Shown: one piece after another, positions 1 through 11,803 of the stretch
Layout: every line of letters begins with the position of its first letter
Position numbering within the stretch: the stretch's first letter is position 1
DNA from: Incurvaria masculella
Lineage: Eukaryota > Arthropoda > Insecta > Lepidoptera > Incurvariidae
Length of the DNA stretch: 64,000 nucleotides
Reading direction: 5' to 3'
NCBI GenBank assembly: GCA_946894095.1
Contig: OX335652.1
Location: forward strand, 14,779,001 to 14,843,000
Made by a program: the position numbers and the translations under genes
The notes under the pieces: model-generated
What the model saw: the letters and a program-made list of their open reading frames with translations, nothing else
What the model was told of the DNA's origin: nothing
The model's database searches: none

Positions 1-1869
1 TTGCGCACATTTTATTTAATAATTTACTCGTATGATTTACTTGCTTGAATAAATATGCAATTGGAAAATGTAATTTTTATGGTAAGTTAAGGCAGCTTTG
101 AAACATGTCATTTATTTGGGGATGAACATATTTAAGAGATTTAAAGTAACTTTAACGTCGTAAGATAACATTATTTCACGGTACATACAATTGATAAAAT
201 ATTTTTAACTATTATTAGTACTAGTCGTATTTTTTCTATGTTGGTTAAATTTGTAAATAAATAACTTTAACGATACATTTGTTTTAAGCAAAATAAAGAC
301 GCATTCAAATTGACCGCTCCTGGCCTGGCGGCCGAGCTTTTCAACCGAGATTCGATACCCGTTGCATATACTGTCTTTGTCGTTTGGGGTGTGATAAGAG
401 CACTATATATGTAACACGAATGATTTACAGTGAAGAATAAACACGTGGGTTTGCAATACTTCGGTGCTGGAAGAGACAACGATGAGCTAGACACGTCTAA
501 AAACATCATTGGGCGAAACTAGGTTGTCAGTGAGTTCTTGGCGTACGCCAAATGCTACGTTTTTCATTAAAAAAAATACTGAGACCGTATATAGGTATTC
601 GAGAGGCATAACTAGTGAAATATGTGTGTGAGATTAAATAAAGGACATTTTAAAAAGTTTTTTATGTATTTTGGGTTTTTACAGCTAAATGAATACGCTC
701 TAATTAACAATATTAAAAAATATGTCACATTTCACCCATGTCACAAGCAACTACTGATGCTTGAAACAAATTTCTATGAAGCATCACTATGACCTTTGCC
801 CACCAGCCTTTCATATCACCTCTTAAACACACACGTCACGTCGAAGTAGCCGAGAGTTGCCTCGGGCTGCCTCAACTAGCCGAGCCTCCTGCCAGCTAGA
901 CCGCTCATTACCTTATGCGTGGAGTGGTGAGCACTGTTATTATGTGCCGAGAGGGCGAGCAATGATCACGTGCAGTTACTCCGACTCCAGACGCTTGGGT
1001 GCGGTTCACACGGGACGGTTACTTCTGGCAGTGATTCGCAGTTGCATCGTTTTTGCAAAAAACGGTTTCAATAGAGTAGTTAATATTTCTGACGTAGATG
1101 CCATTAAATATTAATTTTGAGTACCATTACCCTTTAATATTAAGATATAGACGGTGCACAGAATTCTATAGTTAGAGCCAAAACAAGGTAATTCTGTACA
1201 CAAAGTTTAATATAATTTTTTGTATGCCTTTTTTTAAGATCAATATAATAATATGATCGCGCATAATATTGTTTTTACTAGATTAACAAAAATGTCAGCA
1301 ATGGACAACAATTGTTAGTCTTTGTGTACAGAAACACCTCCTGTTGACTCTGACCATTGCAGATTTCTGTTCATATATAATGTCGTAGACTAAGGAATAG
1401 ACCTATACTAGCGGAACGAGGTGTCAAATGCATCTGGAAGATGGAATTAAACACGGAAACCATCAGACCTTGTGACTATGTGTCAAATCACATAGTGCGG
1501 ATATTGGCGAAGATACGTCCGACAAATTCATTGCTTACCAAACGAACTAACATTGTATATAATCGCTACACACTTCAATCAAATAATAAATGTAATATTA
1601 TTAAATGTTAATTTAAAGTTGTAAATAAATAAATACAGTTCGTTTTCAGATTCAAAAAACGAAAATAGTAACAATATCAAATAGTCTTATTAGGAACATC
1701 TATTTTTACTGGTAAGAAAATCATGATTGAACATCCATCATGCTACTCTCATTGTAATAGCGTATTGAGATAATGAATGTAACAAACAGTGAATGTTTTA
1801 ATTTTTTTTAAATACAGCAACAGAGCAACCCTAACCAAGCACATATTAGCGAGGACAACACTCTACTTA
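1..1869. other. AT-rich stretch without recognised gene
   Basis: No gene or structured element is recognised here. The short frames lack cysteine patterns, signal peptides or convincing splice sites. A slightly GC-richer patch at about 840-1060 contains an 85-codon open frame, but it has no recognisable domain and is probably old repeat. Confidence 0.5.
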
Positions 1870-2806
1870 TCTAATAAATATTATAAAGGGGAAAGTTTGT
1901 AATAATGGATGGATGGATGGATGGATGGATGGATGGATGTTTGTTACTCTTTCACGTAAAAACTACTGAATGGATTTTAATGAAACTTTACAATAATATA
2001 GCTTATACATCAGAATAACACATAGGCTACAATTTATAAAGATATTGTGCCCATGGGCTTTAGAACTTTCACGGAGCTGCGAAAACGATGCCGGTAGCGC
2101 TACTTCACACCGGGGGGAGCGGGGCCGGGGGCGGTGTCGGGAGCGGGGCCGGGAGCGGGGCGGGCGGTCCGACGGGGACGGGTGCGGGGGGGAGGAATAC
2201 GGCTTGGTATTTCCCGCAACTTTAGGACTACTTGGCAAAATCCTTGAGAACCAATTACTTGATTTAGATGCGGATTGTATCTACGTCTAGCCCGATTCTA
2301 CTCAAAACTCATAGGCTACATAATAAAACGCTTCATTACCTGAAGGGTGAATAGAGAGTGTAAAATTCTTATAACTTGCGAACCACTAACCCGATTTATG
2401 TGCGTATTTTATCAATGTATAGGATCTTTGGGAGCAGTCAGGTTCGAGATGGGTTACTGTTTTCGATGTTGAGGCTACCTGTGGGTTGGAGTCCACGCAA
2501 AACTTACCTACATTACACGTTACTTACTTACTAGGTAAGCAATGTTGCAGTGCAAGAAAGGTTCTGGCGGCAAATGCTTTTTTTTTAAATAGCCACCAAA
2601 TGTCAACGAAGCTCTAAATGGGAATTATAGGATGTTTCTCATTAAATCATGCTATTTCATCTCGAACGATCTTGATTAAATTTGGTAGATGGATACATTG
2701 TCCTGGACCAGTTTGACCCTATTTTGGATCAGCCATGTGGGCTACTTTTTATCCATGAAATAATTTAGCCGACACTAACCCGAGCGGAGCCGGGTACCGC
2801 AGCTAG
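1870..2806 (+). mobile_element. Helitron-like non-autonomous element, left copy
   Basis: The element starts with TCTAATAAATATTATAAAG and ends with CTAG. It is flanked by A on the left and T on the right, the A|T insertion pattern of Helitrons. Just before the 3' end lies a short hairpin, ACCCG-AGCGGAGC-CGGGT, as Helitrons have. Inside are a GGAT microsatellite (about 1905-1939) and a very GC-rich block (2089-2200). It encodes no Rep/helicase, so it would depend on an autonomous partner. A near-identical copy lies inverted at 10870-11803. Lepidopteran elements of this kind have been described as LEP1-like; that name is from memory. Confidence 0.8.
1905..1939 (+). repeat. (GGAT)n microsatellite inside Helitron-like element
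   Basis: About eight GGAT repeats sit near the 5' end of the Helitron-like copy. The inverted partner has a shorter tract at about 11747-11768, so the tract has changed length since the copies separated. Confidence 0.9.
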
Positions 2807-4870
2807 TAATACATAAAGTAGCACGCCTGACGTTCTAAATGAGAAGGAATCTTTCTCTTGGTCGCAAGGCAGGCCGTTGATACCCTAGTATGGACCGTGC
2901 CTTGTTTTCGTCGAGTTGCTCCAAGCCGCGAAGATGTTATTAGGTTTTTTGTTTTCATCCAATTCGAAGGGATTGAGGATGTCGAAAACGGTACGAAAGA
3001 GGCGAACCGGGAATTACGTACTTTGAAGTGGGTTCAAGAGCACGAGACTTTGGATAGCCGCATAATGCCTTGTTTGGTAAATATATGGTGATATGACAAC
3101 ACCATTAATTTTAATTTGGTATAAGGTATTAAGTAAATATATTATACTTTTTTGTACAAAGCACGTACGTGGTTTTATTTGAGAAACACTGTTTCCCCAC
3201 ACAAGAGGGACTGTAGGAGAATTTTAAACTATGGGTATATAGCAGATGCCAAAATTGGTAAACGCGATACCATTGAAAGCTATGTCTTGTTGGTTCGGGT
3301 CCAACCTAACACTATATTGATAAAGTCGTTTTTTTACAGGCCTCTTTCTTTAATAAATGTTTCCTTGTTTCACAGATGATTTTACATACAAATCGAATTC
3401 GCCTTAAGGAATTATTATCAATCACAATAAAAAACAATTCTGAGCTAACATAAGATTTAAAGCTACAGTTTAATACTGTGTTAGATGGAAAGTTTTATTG
3501 AATTATGTGTATCAACCTCAGGACTAACATTAAACGTATTTACGTTCACGATTTTTTTTTTCGAAAACATATCAGTATAAGCTTAAACCCATCCATGAAC
3601 TGTCCAGAGTCGTTTGTGGAGTTAATTCAATCGATAATCCTAAGAATCGTATAGAAGATGTAAAACCAATGCTGTCATAAGCGCGCTACCAAAATATCTC
3701 GATAATCCTAAATTAAAAAAAAAAATCGATCTCTTATTGTTATTACTAATTTCCAATGTTTCTTATTTAGACAAGACAAGAATAATATAATGCATTCGTA
3801 TGAATTGTGCAGTGAACTGTGTATGGATCAAAATTAATATAAAGTAACCAGTAAATGACAATAAGATTTAATATGGCTGGCAATGGCAAACATTGTTGTA
3901 AGCGTGGTTGTAAACATATTTAGGCTAAGTGGACGGTGTTCGCGATTTTTTTTGGTTTGCTTTGCTGTAATTGTTTGTAATAGTTAAATTTTAATTTATA
4001 ATATGACAAATTCAAGTGAAGAATATTCTAAGGGAGGTGGCACCTCGTTGTAATTAATATTCTTTTATCGATAAGGCTACTGGCAGTATTGTCAGCTTGA
4101 AAGTATTATTTAACCTTGTTTTCATGAATTAGTTTTTGGGAAACCTAAAACATGTATAAGCACAAATACAGCTATACATATACATTTTGCTTGCATGTTA
4201 CCTCCATGAATTATTTCTCAAAATTACGCTGTTGCTCCTGCATATCAAACTTTCTCGTGAAAAATCAAATTTACTTTACTTTTCATAAATAGCTAAGTTA
4301 TGGGATACCTGCATAGTGCAGGCGAATCTAGTGTGGACGCCGATTCATCTCCAAGCAATCCCACAAAGAGAATAGTCCAATAAAACTGTCCATGCGCTGA
4401 AATTCACTTAGGGAATATTTCAAAAGGTTCCTCCGCGTATTTATAAGACGGGCTATATATTTCCTGAAAAGCACCGCAAAAGGAACTGCGCGCATAGCAA
4501 ATTCTGGCTAGATAGTTCATTAAAAAGATATATGCGGTCATTATGGAGACATTTGTACCGGGCCGCACACTAATGTCGTGCTTGAGGCGACGTATCAGTG
4601 ACGTTCGCGTATTTATTCGTCGTACTTGGAGTAAAACAACTGATATGAGATAAAAGGAATTGAATCGAATACTTTGTGCTAATATTTGCTTGATTTTAAC
4701 ACTTGGTTATTGAAGCATAAGTGTGATTTTTTCCCTGAAAGTAAGTAACGTAGCTATTTTCGGGGTATATAGACATTACTTAGTTTGAATTGTCACATCT
4801 GACATTTTATTTCGCAACTGTATTTGAAGCAAACACATTTATATAAATGCAGAAAAAACACCTGAAAAAA
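2807..4870. other. AT-rich stretch without recognised gene
   Basis: No element or gene is recognised. A 77-codon plus-strand frame at 2858-3091 has a protein-like composition, but it has no homology I can name and no clear splice sites. It may be the edge of an old repeat. Confidence 0.45.
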
Positions 4871-4904
4871 TACTTTAAGCTCGCGACCTGTATGGCAAGT
4901 CCAA

Positions 4905-5265
4905 GTTCTCAACGACATTGGCGTTTACAGAAATTCGAAGTTACGTAAAAAAGTCAAACCATGCAAATTTTACTAATTATTCTGTGGTTTTTCTTCTTCA
5001 CCCTGATAAAATCATACTCACCAACTGATTTGTTTGAAAACGTGAAGTCGGCGTTGCGTAAATACGTCAACGTATTTACGGCGCTGTCAAATCAAGCTCA
5101 GACTCGCAAGAGTTCGTTCGCTTGACATCCACTGCGCGCGTTCTTTAATTCTCCATGCATTGGAAAACGCGGTTTGGATTGTTTGGGATCGGTTTGGCAT
5201 AAACGCCAATTTAGGTGAGAACTCGGACTACGGGCTCTGCTACCCTACCACCTGAGCTACCAAGT
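4905..5265 (-). repeat. Inverted-repeat element with tRNA-like head
   Basis: On the minus strand at 5265-5214 the text reads like a tRNA 5' half: TAGCTCAGGTGGTAGGGT is an A-box-like sequence, followed by a weaker B-box-like GTCCGAGTTC. The segment around 5199-5228 is repeated in inverted, diverged form at about 4905-4933. This suggests a tRNA-derived SINE or tRNA pseudogene inserted next to an inverted partial copy. A complete cloverleaf is not evident, so it is not called a functional tRNA. Confidence 0.4.
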
Positions 5266-6059
5266 TTTTCCGGGATCATATTAATTATACATTTATCAAT
5301 TAAATTATGCTCATACCCACCACTAGGTGGCAATTGATCTTATGAAATACATTTACACTGCAAATATTGAATTATATGGGCTTATATATCGATGTTCAAA
5401 CTAAAGAATACAATTGACCTACAATAAAAATCAAAAAAATTAACAACACATTGGGTCTAATTTTCGGCTTAAAAAAATTTAATCGTCATAAAAAATGATG
5501 AATGATTCTATATAAAATATTATTTATAGTTTTTTTGGAATTTTAATCAACACTTATTAAGCTAACAAATGTTTGCAAAATTACTGACCTATTGGGACAA
5601 TCTGCAGAAATATATGTATTTAAAACAGGTTTACCCAAGTAATTCACCTAATTAAGTAGGATGGTAAGTGGTACAGAATTGTGCGTGCAGAAAATAGGTT
5701 CCATAAGCATAGAAATATGCTTATGGAACCTCCGCCCGCGTCGAATAATACATTACGCTTTTTATTTTTACGTGCCAAAGAAAATTTTATACAAACTTAA
5801 ATGAGAAATTCTCGCAGCGAGCATTCCCGCAAATTTACATACAAAAGTGTCCGGAAGCATCTGATGGTTTTTCATAAAATATTTAAAAGCAACACTCAAG
5901 TTGAAGTCGCGTCGCTGATATGGTGGGATACGTACGAAAATATATATCAATATAATTATTTTAAAATCTCGTGTCACGGTGTTTGTGGTCGCATTCCTCC
6001 GAAATGGCTCGACCTATGTTTATGAATGTGTTTAAGTTGTAATGTATATTTCATCTAGC
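5266..6059. other. AT-rich stretch; contains one perfect 16-bp hairpin
   Basis: No gene is supported. The notable item is a perfect inverted repeat at 5696-5711 and 5716-5731 (AGGTTCCATAAGCATA with a GAAA loop). Confidence 0.5.
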
Positions 6060-6520
6060 TCCGCTCGGGTGAATGACCAAAATGTAATTTTATTGTTTAT
6101 TCATCATCCATAGACAGTGCACTGCCCTCGGATTTGTGATATTTTAACATTGGCCACTTCAGCAAAACACAACGCAATGAAAAATAATTGGCAAGAAACT
6201 CCGCAGTTTTTTTTTCAACGCCCGTTAAGTCTAAATTTACAAAAGTGTTTGTCAATTATTTCAATAAAAATATAGATAAAAAACTTAATTAATATGAATT
6301 CACGAAATTTAGCAATTCATGCCGTATGCAACGGTTTATGACAAATATCAGCTTAATTGCAAAGACTATGCCCACCAACATGTTGGAAGCAGGTCAATCC
6401 CCACAAAGAGCACCAGTTCACGAGCATCACTTCTTTCGACCATATTTTCTGGAAAATGTGACTAGATTGACCCGAGAGACGCCGGGTACCACCGCTATTA
6501 TACTATTAAAAAAAGTCTAT
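6060..6520 (+). repeat. Dispersed repeat, copy 1 of pair with 36.1 kb
   Basis: This segment aligns by eye over several blocks with 36085-36545. Shared blocks include CAACGYCC..TTAGTCTAA, a TTCATGCCGTA..GACAAATATCAG block and a GCAGGYCARTCCCCACAAA block. The last third of the segment opens a 67-codon frame that is part of the repeat, not a gene. The type is unknown; it may be the 3' region of an old retroelement. Confidence 0.55.
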
Positions 6521-7510
6521 GTTTTATAGGATTATATCATAGGATTTATAAATGAAATTAAGAAAAAACTAATAAAAATATTATAAAATCTCAAGTCTTG
6601 ATGATACAGTTGCTGTTTGCAATGAATAACCTCATATCAGTTTTACAAATACATAAATTCTTACTTTTAAATACTTTAAAATGAAATATATTTAAGAAAA
6701 TCTTTATTTGCAAGCCAAGATGGTTTACAAAACGGCGGAATTAATGCCATAAGTCATTCTGTAATACTTAAGAGTTATGATCAAATATCTACCTATTTAC
6801 CTGACTTATGCAAGATATAAGGTATAAGGTAAAGAAAGGGTAAAATAAAATTAAACAAAAAAATAAATTAATATCTACGGAAACCAAATTATATTCCATG
6901 AAACTGGCGGACAACTGCACCTATCCCGGAAGACGCTAAGAAGATGCTACATTTTTCGCAGCATTCCTAGTGATGCTGTTGCTGCCGACAAAAAGGTGCA
7001 GACATGTTTTTATATGATTCAGAACGATTGCACTCATTCGGTGAATATTTTAATTCAATTGTTTAATTTTCAATAGGCGATGATGTAGTTTTATGCTAAA
7101 AAAAAAAAATTCCGATTAGTAAACATTGAGGAATGCTTCATTATTTCATGAACATGAAAACTGATTTTACAAATGATACAGACATTACAATACATTTTTA
7201 AATTTTAAAATATACTAATAGTTTAATTGGATCAAATATTTTTTAGAGGTCCTTTGACAATTTTCAAGACAAACTTCTTATATATTTATTTTATGTAGTG
7301 TTTCCATTGTTTATTTTTTCCATTGTATTATTTTACCTAATTCCAACTCCTAACTAAAGTCCTATGACGCTATTGCACAATAATATTGACATCTCACAGC
7401 GAGAATTTTGAATACCGGAAAATACGCGTAGCCTTCTACGCACCGGATATGAAAATGAATCAACGTGTCGTACTAATATAATATTAACCATCTATCTGAG
7501 CTGCCCAGCT
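6521..7510. other. AT-rich stretch, nothing recognised
   Basis: Long A/T runs and no credible coding segment. It leads directly into the tandem array. Confidence 0.5.
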
Positions 7511-9018
7511 CCGCTAGGGACAATATCTCAACAACAGCGCCACTTACCGGGTTCAATAGTAAATCTAAATCATTCTGGGACCGACCCGAACCGAAAAATA
7601 TCTTAACAACAGCGCCACTTACCGGGTTTAATTGTAAATCTTAACCATTCTGGGACCGATTAGAAAAGAAAAATATCTGAACAATAGCGCCACTTACCAG
7701 GTTTAATTGTAAATCTAAATCATTCTGGGACCGACCCGAACCGAAAAATATCTTAACAACAGCGCCACTTAACGGGTTTAATTGTAAATCTTAACCATTC
7801 TGGGACCGATTAGAAAAGAAAAATATCTCGACAACAGCGCCACTTACTGGGTTCAATAGTAAATCTAAATCATTCTGGGACCGACCCGAACCGAAAAATA
7901 TCTTAACAACAGCGCCACTTACCGGGTTTAATTGTAAATCTTAACTATTCTGGGACCGATTAGAAAAGAAAAATATCTCGACAACAGCGCCACTTACTGG
8001 GTTCAATAGTAAATCTAAATCATTCTGGGACCGACCCGAACCGAAAAATATCTTAACAACAGCGCCACTAACCGGGTTTAATTGTAAATCTTAACCATTC
8101 TGGGACCGATTAGAAAAGAAAAACATCTCAACAATAGCGCCACTTACCAGGTTTAATTGTAAATCTAAATCATTCTGGGACCGACCCGAACCGAAAAATA
8201 TCTTAACAACAGCGCCACTTACCGGGTTTAATTGTAAATCTTAACCATTCTGGGACCGATTAGAAAAGAAAAATATCTCGACAACAGCGCCACTTACTGG
8301 GTTCAATAGTAAATCTAAATCATTCTGGGACCGACCCGAACCGAAAAATATCTTAATAACAGCGCCACTTACCGGGTTTAATTGTAAATCTCAACCATTC
8401 TGGGACCGATTAGAAAAGAAAAATATCTCGACAACAGCGCCACTTACTGGGTTCAATAGTAAATCTAAATCATTCTGGGACCGACCCGAACCGAAAAATA
8501 TCTTAACAACAGCGCCACTTACCGGGTTTAATTGTAAATTTCAACCATTCTGGGACCGATTAGATAAGAAAAATATCTCGACAACAGCGCCACTTACTGG
8601 GTTCAATAGTAAATCTAAATCATTCTGGGACCGACCCGAACCGAAAAATATCTTAACAACAGCGCCACTTACCGGGTTTAATTGTAAATCTTAACCATTC
8701 TGGGACCGATTAGAAAAGAAAAATATCTCAACAATAGCGCAACTTACCGGGTCTAATTGCAAATCCAAACCATTCGTGGACCGACCCGAACCGAAAAATA
8801 TGTCAACTACAGAACAGCGCCACTAACTGAGTTCAATAGTAAATCTAAATCATTCTGGGACCGACCCGAACCGAAAAATATCTTAACAACAGCGCCACCT
8901 ACCGGGTTTAATTGTAAATCTTAACCATTCTGGGACCGATTAGAAAAGAAAAATATCTCAACAATAGCGAAACTTACCGGGTCTAATTGTAAATCGAAAC
9001 CATTCTGGGACCGACCCG
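7511..9018 (+). repeat. Tandem array: 75-bp monomers in 150-bp dimers, about 20 units
   Basis: The unit contains ACAGCGCCACTTACCGGGTT and CATTCTGGGACCGA and recurs every 75 bp. Two unit types alternate. One has CGACCCGAACCG after the TGGGAC block; the other has CGATTAGAAAAG. The phrase AAATCTAAATCATTCTGGGA recurs at 7561, 7711, 7861, 8011, 8161, 8311, 8461 and 8611, exactly 150 bp apart. Toward the right end the pattern becomes irregular, with a 5-bp insertion near 8812 and diverged units. This is a short satellite-like array with higher-order dimers. No open frame runs through it. Confidence 0.95.
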
Positions 9019-9984
9019 AGCACACCAAAATTAAATTTACCATCTAAAGTAGGTACTTGAAAATATATTTTCCCTTTACTCAATGTAAATTAATATCTTA
9101 GTAGTAATCAATAAATAGATACTCCCGTCCGTAAAATAAAGCCTCTACCAAACTGAGCACGAATTCAGAAAGAGACATATCGGTTAAGACATCTTCGCGA
9201 ATTACAAAAAAATAAATAAAAATAAGAATTGTGCGGTATGCTTAGGAGATAGACATATACTATCGCGGACTTTTAATAAAACAACTTTGAGGGCTAGGAA
9301 AACGTTAGAGCCTGGAAAACTGTTTTGCTAGTTTGAAGGCAGTTGCCGTGCAAAATTGTGCCTTGACCAAAAGACAAATAATGATGCCTATCTAATAAGT
9401 TTCAAATCTTAGACTTCACGACAGCCTTAAGCAAAATATTTTTTCGTGCAATTTAAACTATTTGCTCAGATAAATTCTTAGATGCTCTTGATGGCACGGT
9501 TTTTAATAAAATAAGAAATGAAATATTTCATCCATTAATTATATTATAACACACCCATCAACTTGTAAACTAATATTTATTTAAACCAAGAATTTCTTAC
9601 AAAACAACCTACCTGTGTAAATGATGTGCTTCTAACTTCAAAAGAAATATATCCAGCGAAAACATTCGAGATCGGCGGATCTAAAATTTAGTTCCAGGAC
9701 ATGAACCCGCCAAGGCTCCTGCAGGTAAAATCTTCAAAGTGAAAATGTCTGCGAGCGTGAAATTCAATTAGATAAAAGCGGAGAGCGCTTCAGGCCGCTC
9801 TGCTGATCTTGCTACTTTTGACGGCGCACCCGAACCACCCTCGTGGCGTACGCCATCCTGTATTGCTCATGTAGAGGCTACATTTATCGCGCGGGGAAGT
9901 AAATATATTTTTTTATGCAACCTAACAAGGATGGCTCAAGTAAATATACTTGTTCGTACTAAGAACGTACGTCGCTTATTCCAG
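9019..9984. other. AT-rich stretch, nothing recognised
   Basis: No gene. It contains a moderately GC-rich patch at about 9770-9890 without a coding pattern. Confidence 0.45.
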
Positions 9985-10093
9985 GGAATGTGACATGTAT
10001 GTATGTACAATCGACCGTGAAGCAAGGACACATTAAATAATGAAATGTGTCCTTGCTTCACGGTCGATTATACATACATACATGTCACATTCC
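9985..10093. repeat. 50-bp-arm hairpin from a repeat end
   Basis: The left arm 9985-10034 and right arm 10044-10093 are inverted copies with about one mismatch and a 9-base loop. The arm contains GACATGTATGTATGTA and TCGACCGTGAAGCAAGGACA. The same words recur at about 15057-15095 and 30448-30480, and a related end at about 13624. The hairpin is therefore two head-to-head copies of the end of a dispersed element. Confidence 0.85.
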
Positions 10094-10136
10094 TAAGGAT
10101 GGCTTATATCACATAACTTCCGTTATGATATGACCT

Positions 10137-10440
10137 TCCCTTTATGAGCACGGCTACGTTGAACTGGACGGAAAACGGTACATGTTTCATTGCCGCTTCG
10201 ACCATTTTTTCATTTAATGTACCAGTCTGGTTGGGCTTACACCCTAGCACCTAGTAGAGAAAAGGGACCTACGGTTTTACATGGATTCCGAAGCGGCTTC
10301 CGAACCTTGGAGTAGCTCACATTCTTGAAGAAAAAACTTATCCAACTAAGAAAGAGGAAGAAAGTGGTGCATGAACCATGAGAATTTGAACCAGGACCTC
10401 TGGTATGCTAAGCAAGTCCCTGCGCCGCTAGGAAACTAGG
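10137..10440 (-). mobile_element. tRNA-derived SINE, copy
   Basis: On the minus strand the element begins with a tRNA-like head. An A-box-like TAGCCTAGTGGCG is seen in better-preserved copies, with a B-box-like GGTTCAAATTC. It then runs through a body with CCACTTTCTTCCTCTTTC, CTACTAGGTGCTAGGGTGTA and CATGTAAAACCGTAGGTC, and ends at GCTCATAAAGGGAAGG. This copy is about 300 bp and diverged. Confidence 0.7.
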
Positions 10441-10869
10441 AACTTCTGAAGATATATTGATGCCAAGTTTACTTCAAAAAGCTGAGAGTTCTAAACATGA
10501 GCAAATAAGGCCTTGCATAGAGTGTTGTTCGCATCTATGGAATGGGCCAGCTATTTAAATACCATGAAATCAATCCCACGGCGTGTGACGCTATCGTCGA
10601 TGGCCTCCGAATTTATACAGGGTGCACCCATTCTCCAATAAAAAAAACACCTCTAGATCCTATATCAAAAGGTTCAGTAAACTGTGTGTTCAGTAAACAT
10701 TAAAATGTCGTAGTATTTCTCCATTAGTTCAACCTTGGATTCTCAAACATGGTGTAAAGAAACACCTGGAAGACCTAATACAAAATGGTCCCGTTTCTGC
10801 TGCTCCAATTTCAGGAGCCAGATGGTAACCAGAAAACAAGCAACGACCTCCAATAAAAACATTATCAAA

Positions 10870-11803
10870 CTAGCTGCGGTACCCGGCTCCGCTCGGGTTA
10901 GTGTCGGCTAAATTATTTCATGGATAAAAAATAGCCCACATGACTGGTCCAAAATAGGGTCAAACTGGTCCAGGACAATGTATCCATCTACCAAATTTAA
11001 TCAAGATCGTTCGAGCCGAAATAGCATGATTTAGTGAGTAACATCCAATAATTCCCATTTAGAGCTTCGTTGACATTTGGTGGCTATTTAAAAAAAAGCA
11101 TTTGCCGCCAGAACCTTTCTGCACTTGCACTGCAACATTGTTTACCTAGTAAGTAAGTAACGTGTAATGTAGGTAAGTTTTGCGTGGACTCCAACCCACA
11201 GCTAGCCTCAACATTGAAAACAGAAACCCATCTCGAACCTGACTGCTCCCAGAGATCCTATACAATGATAAAATACGCACATAAATCGGGTTAGTGGTTC
11301 GCAAGTTATAAGAATTGAACACTCTCTACTCACCCTTCAGGTAATGAAGCGTTATATTATGTAGCCTATAGGTTTTGAGTAGAATCAGGCTAGACGTAGA
11401 TACAATCCGCATCTAAATCGAGTAATTAGTTCTCAAGGATTTTGCCAAGTAGTCCTAAAGTTGCGGGAAATACCAAGCCGTACCCGACCCCCCCTCCCCG
11501 CCCCCGCCCCTGGCGGACCGCCCGCCCCGCCCCCGCCGCCGCTTCCGCCGCCGCCCCGGGCCCCGCTCCCCCCGGTGTGAAGTAGCGCTACCGGCATCGT
11601 TTTCGCAGCCCCATGAAAGTTCTAAAGCCCATGGGCACAATATCTTTATAAATTGTAGCCTATGTGTTATTCTGATGTATAAGCTATATTATTGTAAAGT
11701 TTCATTACAATCCATTCAGTAGTTTTTACGTGAAAGAGTAACAAACATCCATCCATCCATCCATCCATTATTACAAACTTTCCCCTTTATAATATTTATT
11801 AGA
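10870..11803 (-). mobile_element. Helitron-like non-autonomous element, inverted copy
   Basis: This is the reverse-complement partner of 1870-2806. Read on the minus strand it starts TCTAATAAATATTATAAAG at 11803 and ends CTAG at 10870, again with flanking A and T. It is 934 bp long and closely similar throughout, including the GC-rich interior block (about 11480-11600). The open frames inside the GC-rich block are compositional and are not genes. Confidence 0.8.

Noticed and set aside
2045..2290. Arginine/glycine-rich frames in the GC-rich block (also 11455-11640 and 32595-32831)
   Set aside because: They arise from the GC-rich core of the Helitron-like elements and the related insert; both strands are open because of composition.
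2858..3091. 77-codon plus-strand frame as an exon
   Set aside because: Composition is protein-like, but there are no convincing splice sites, start context or recognisable family.
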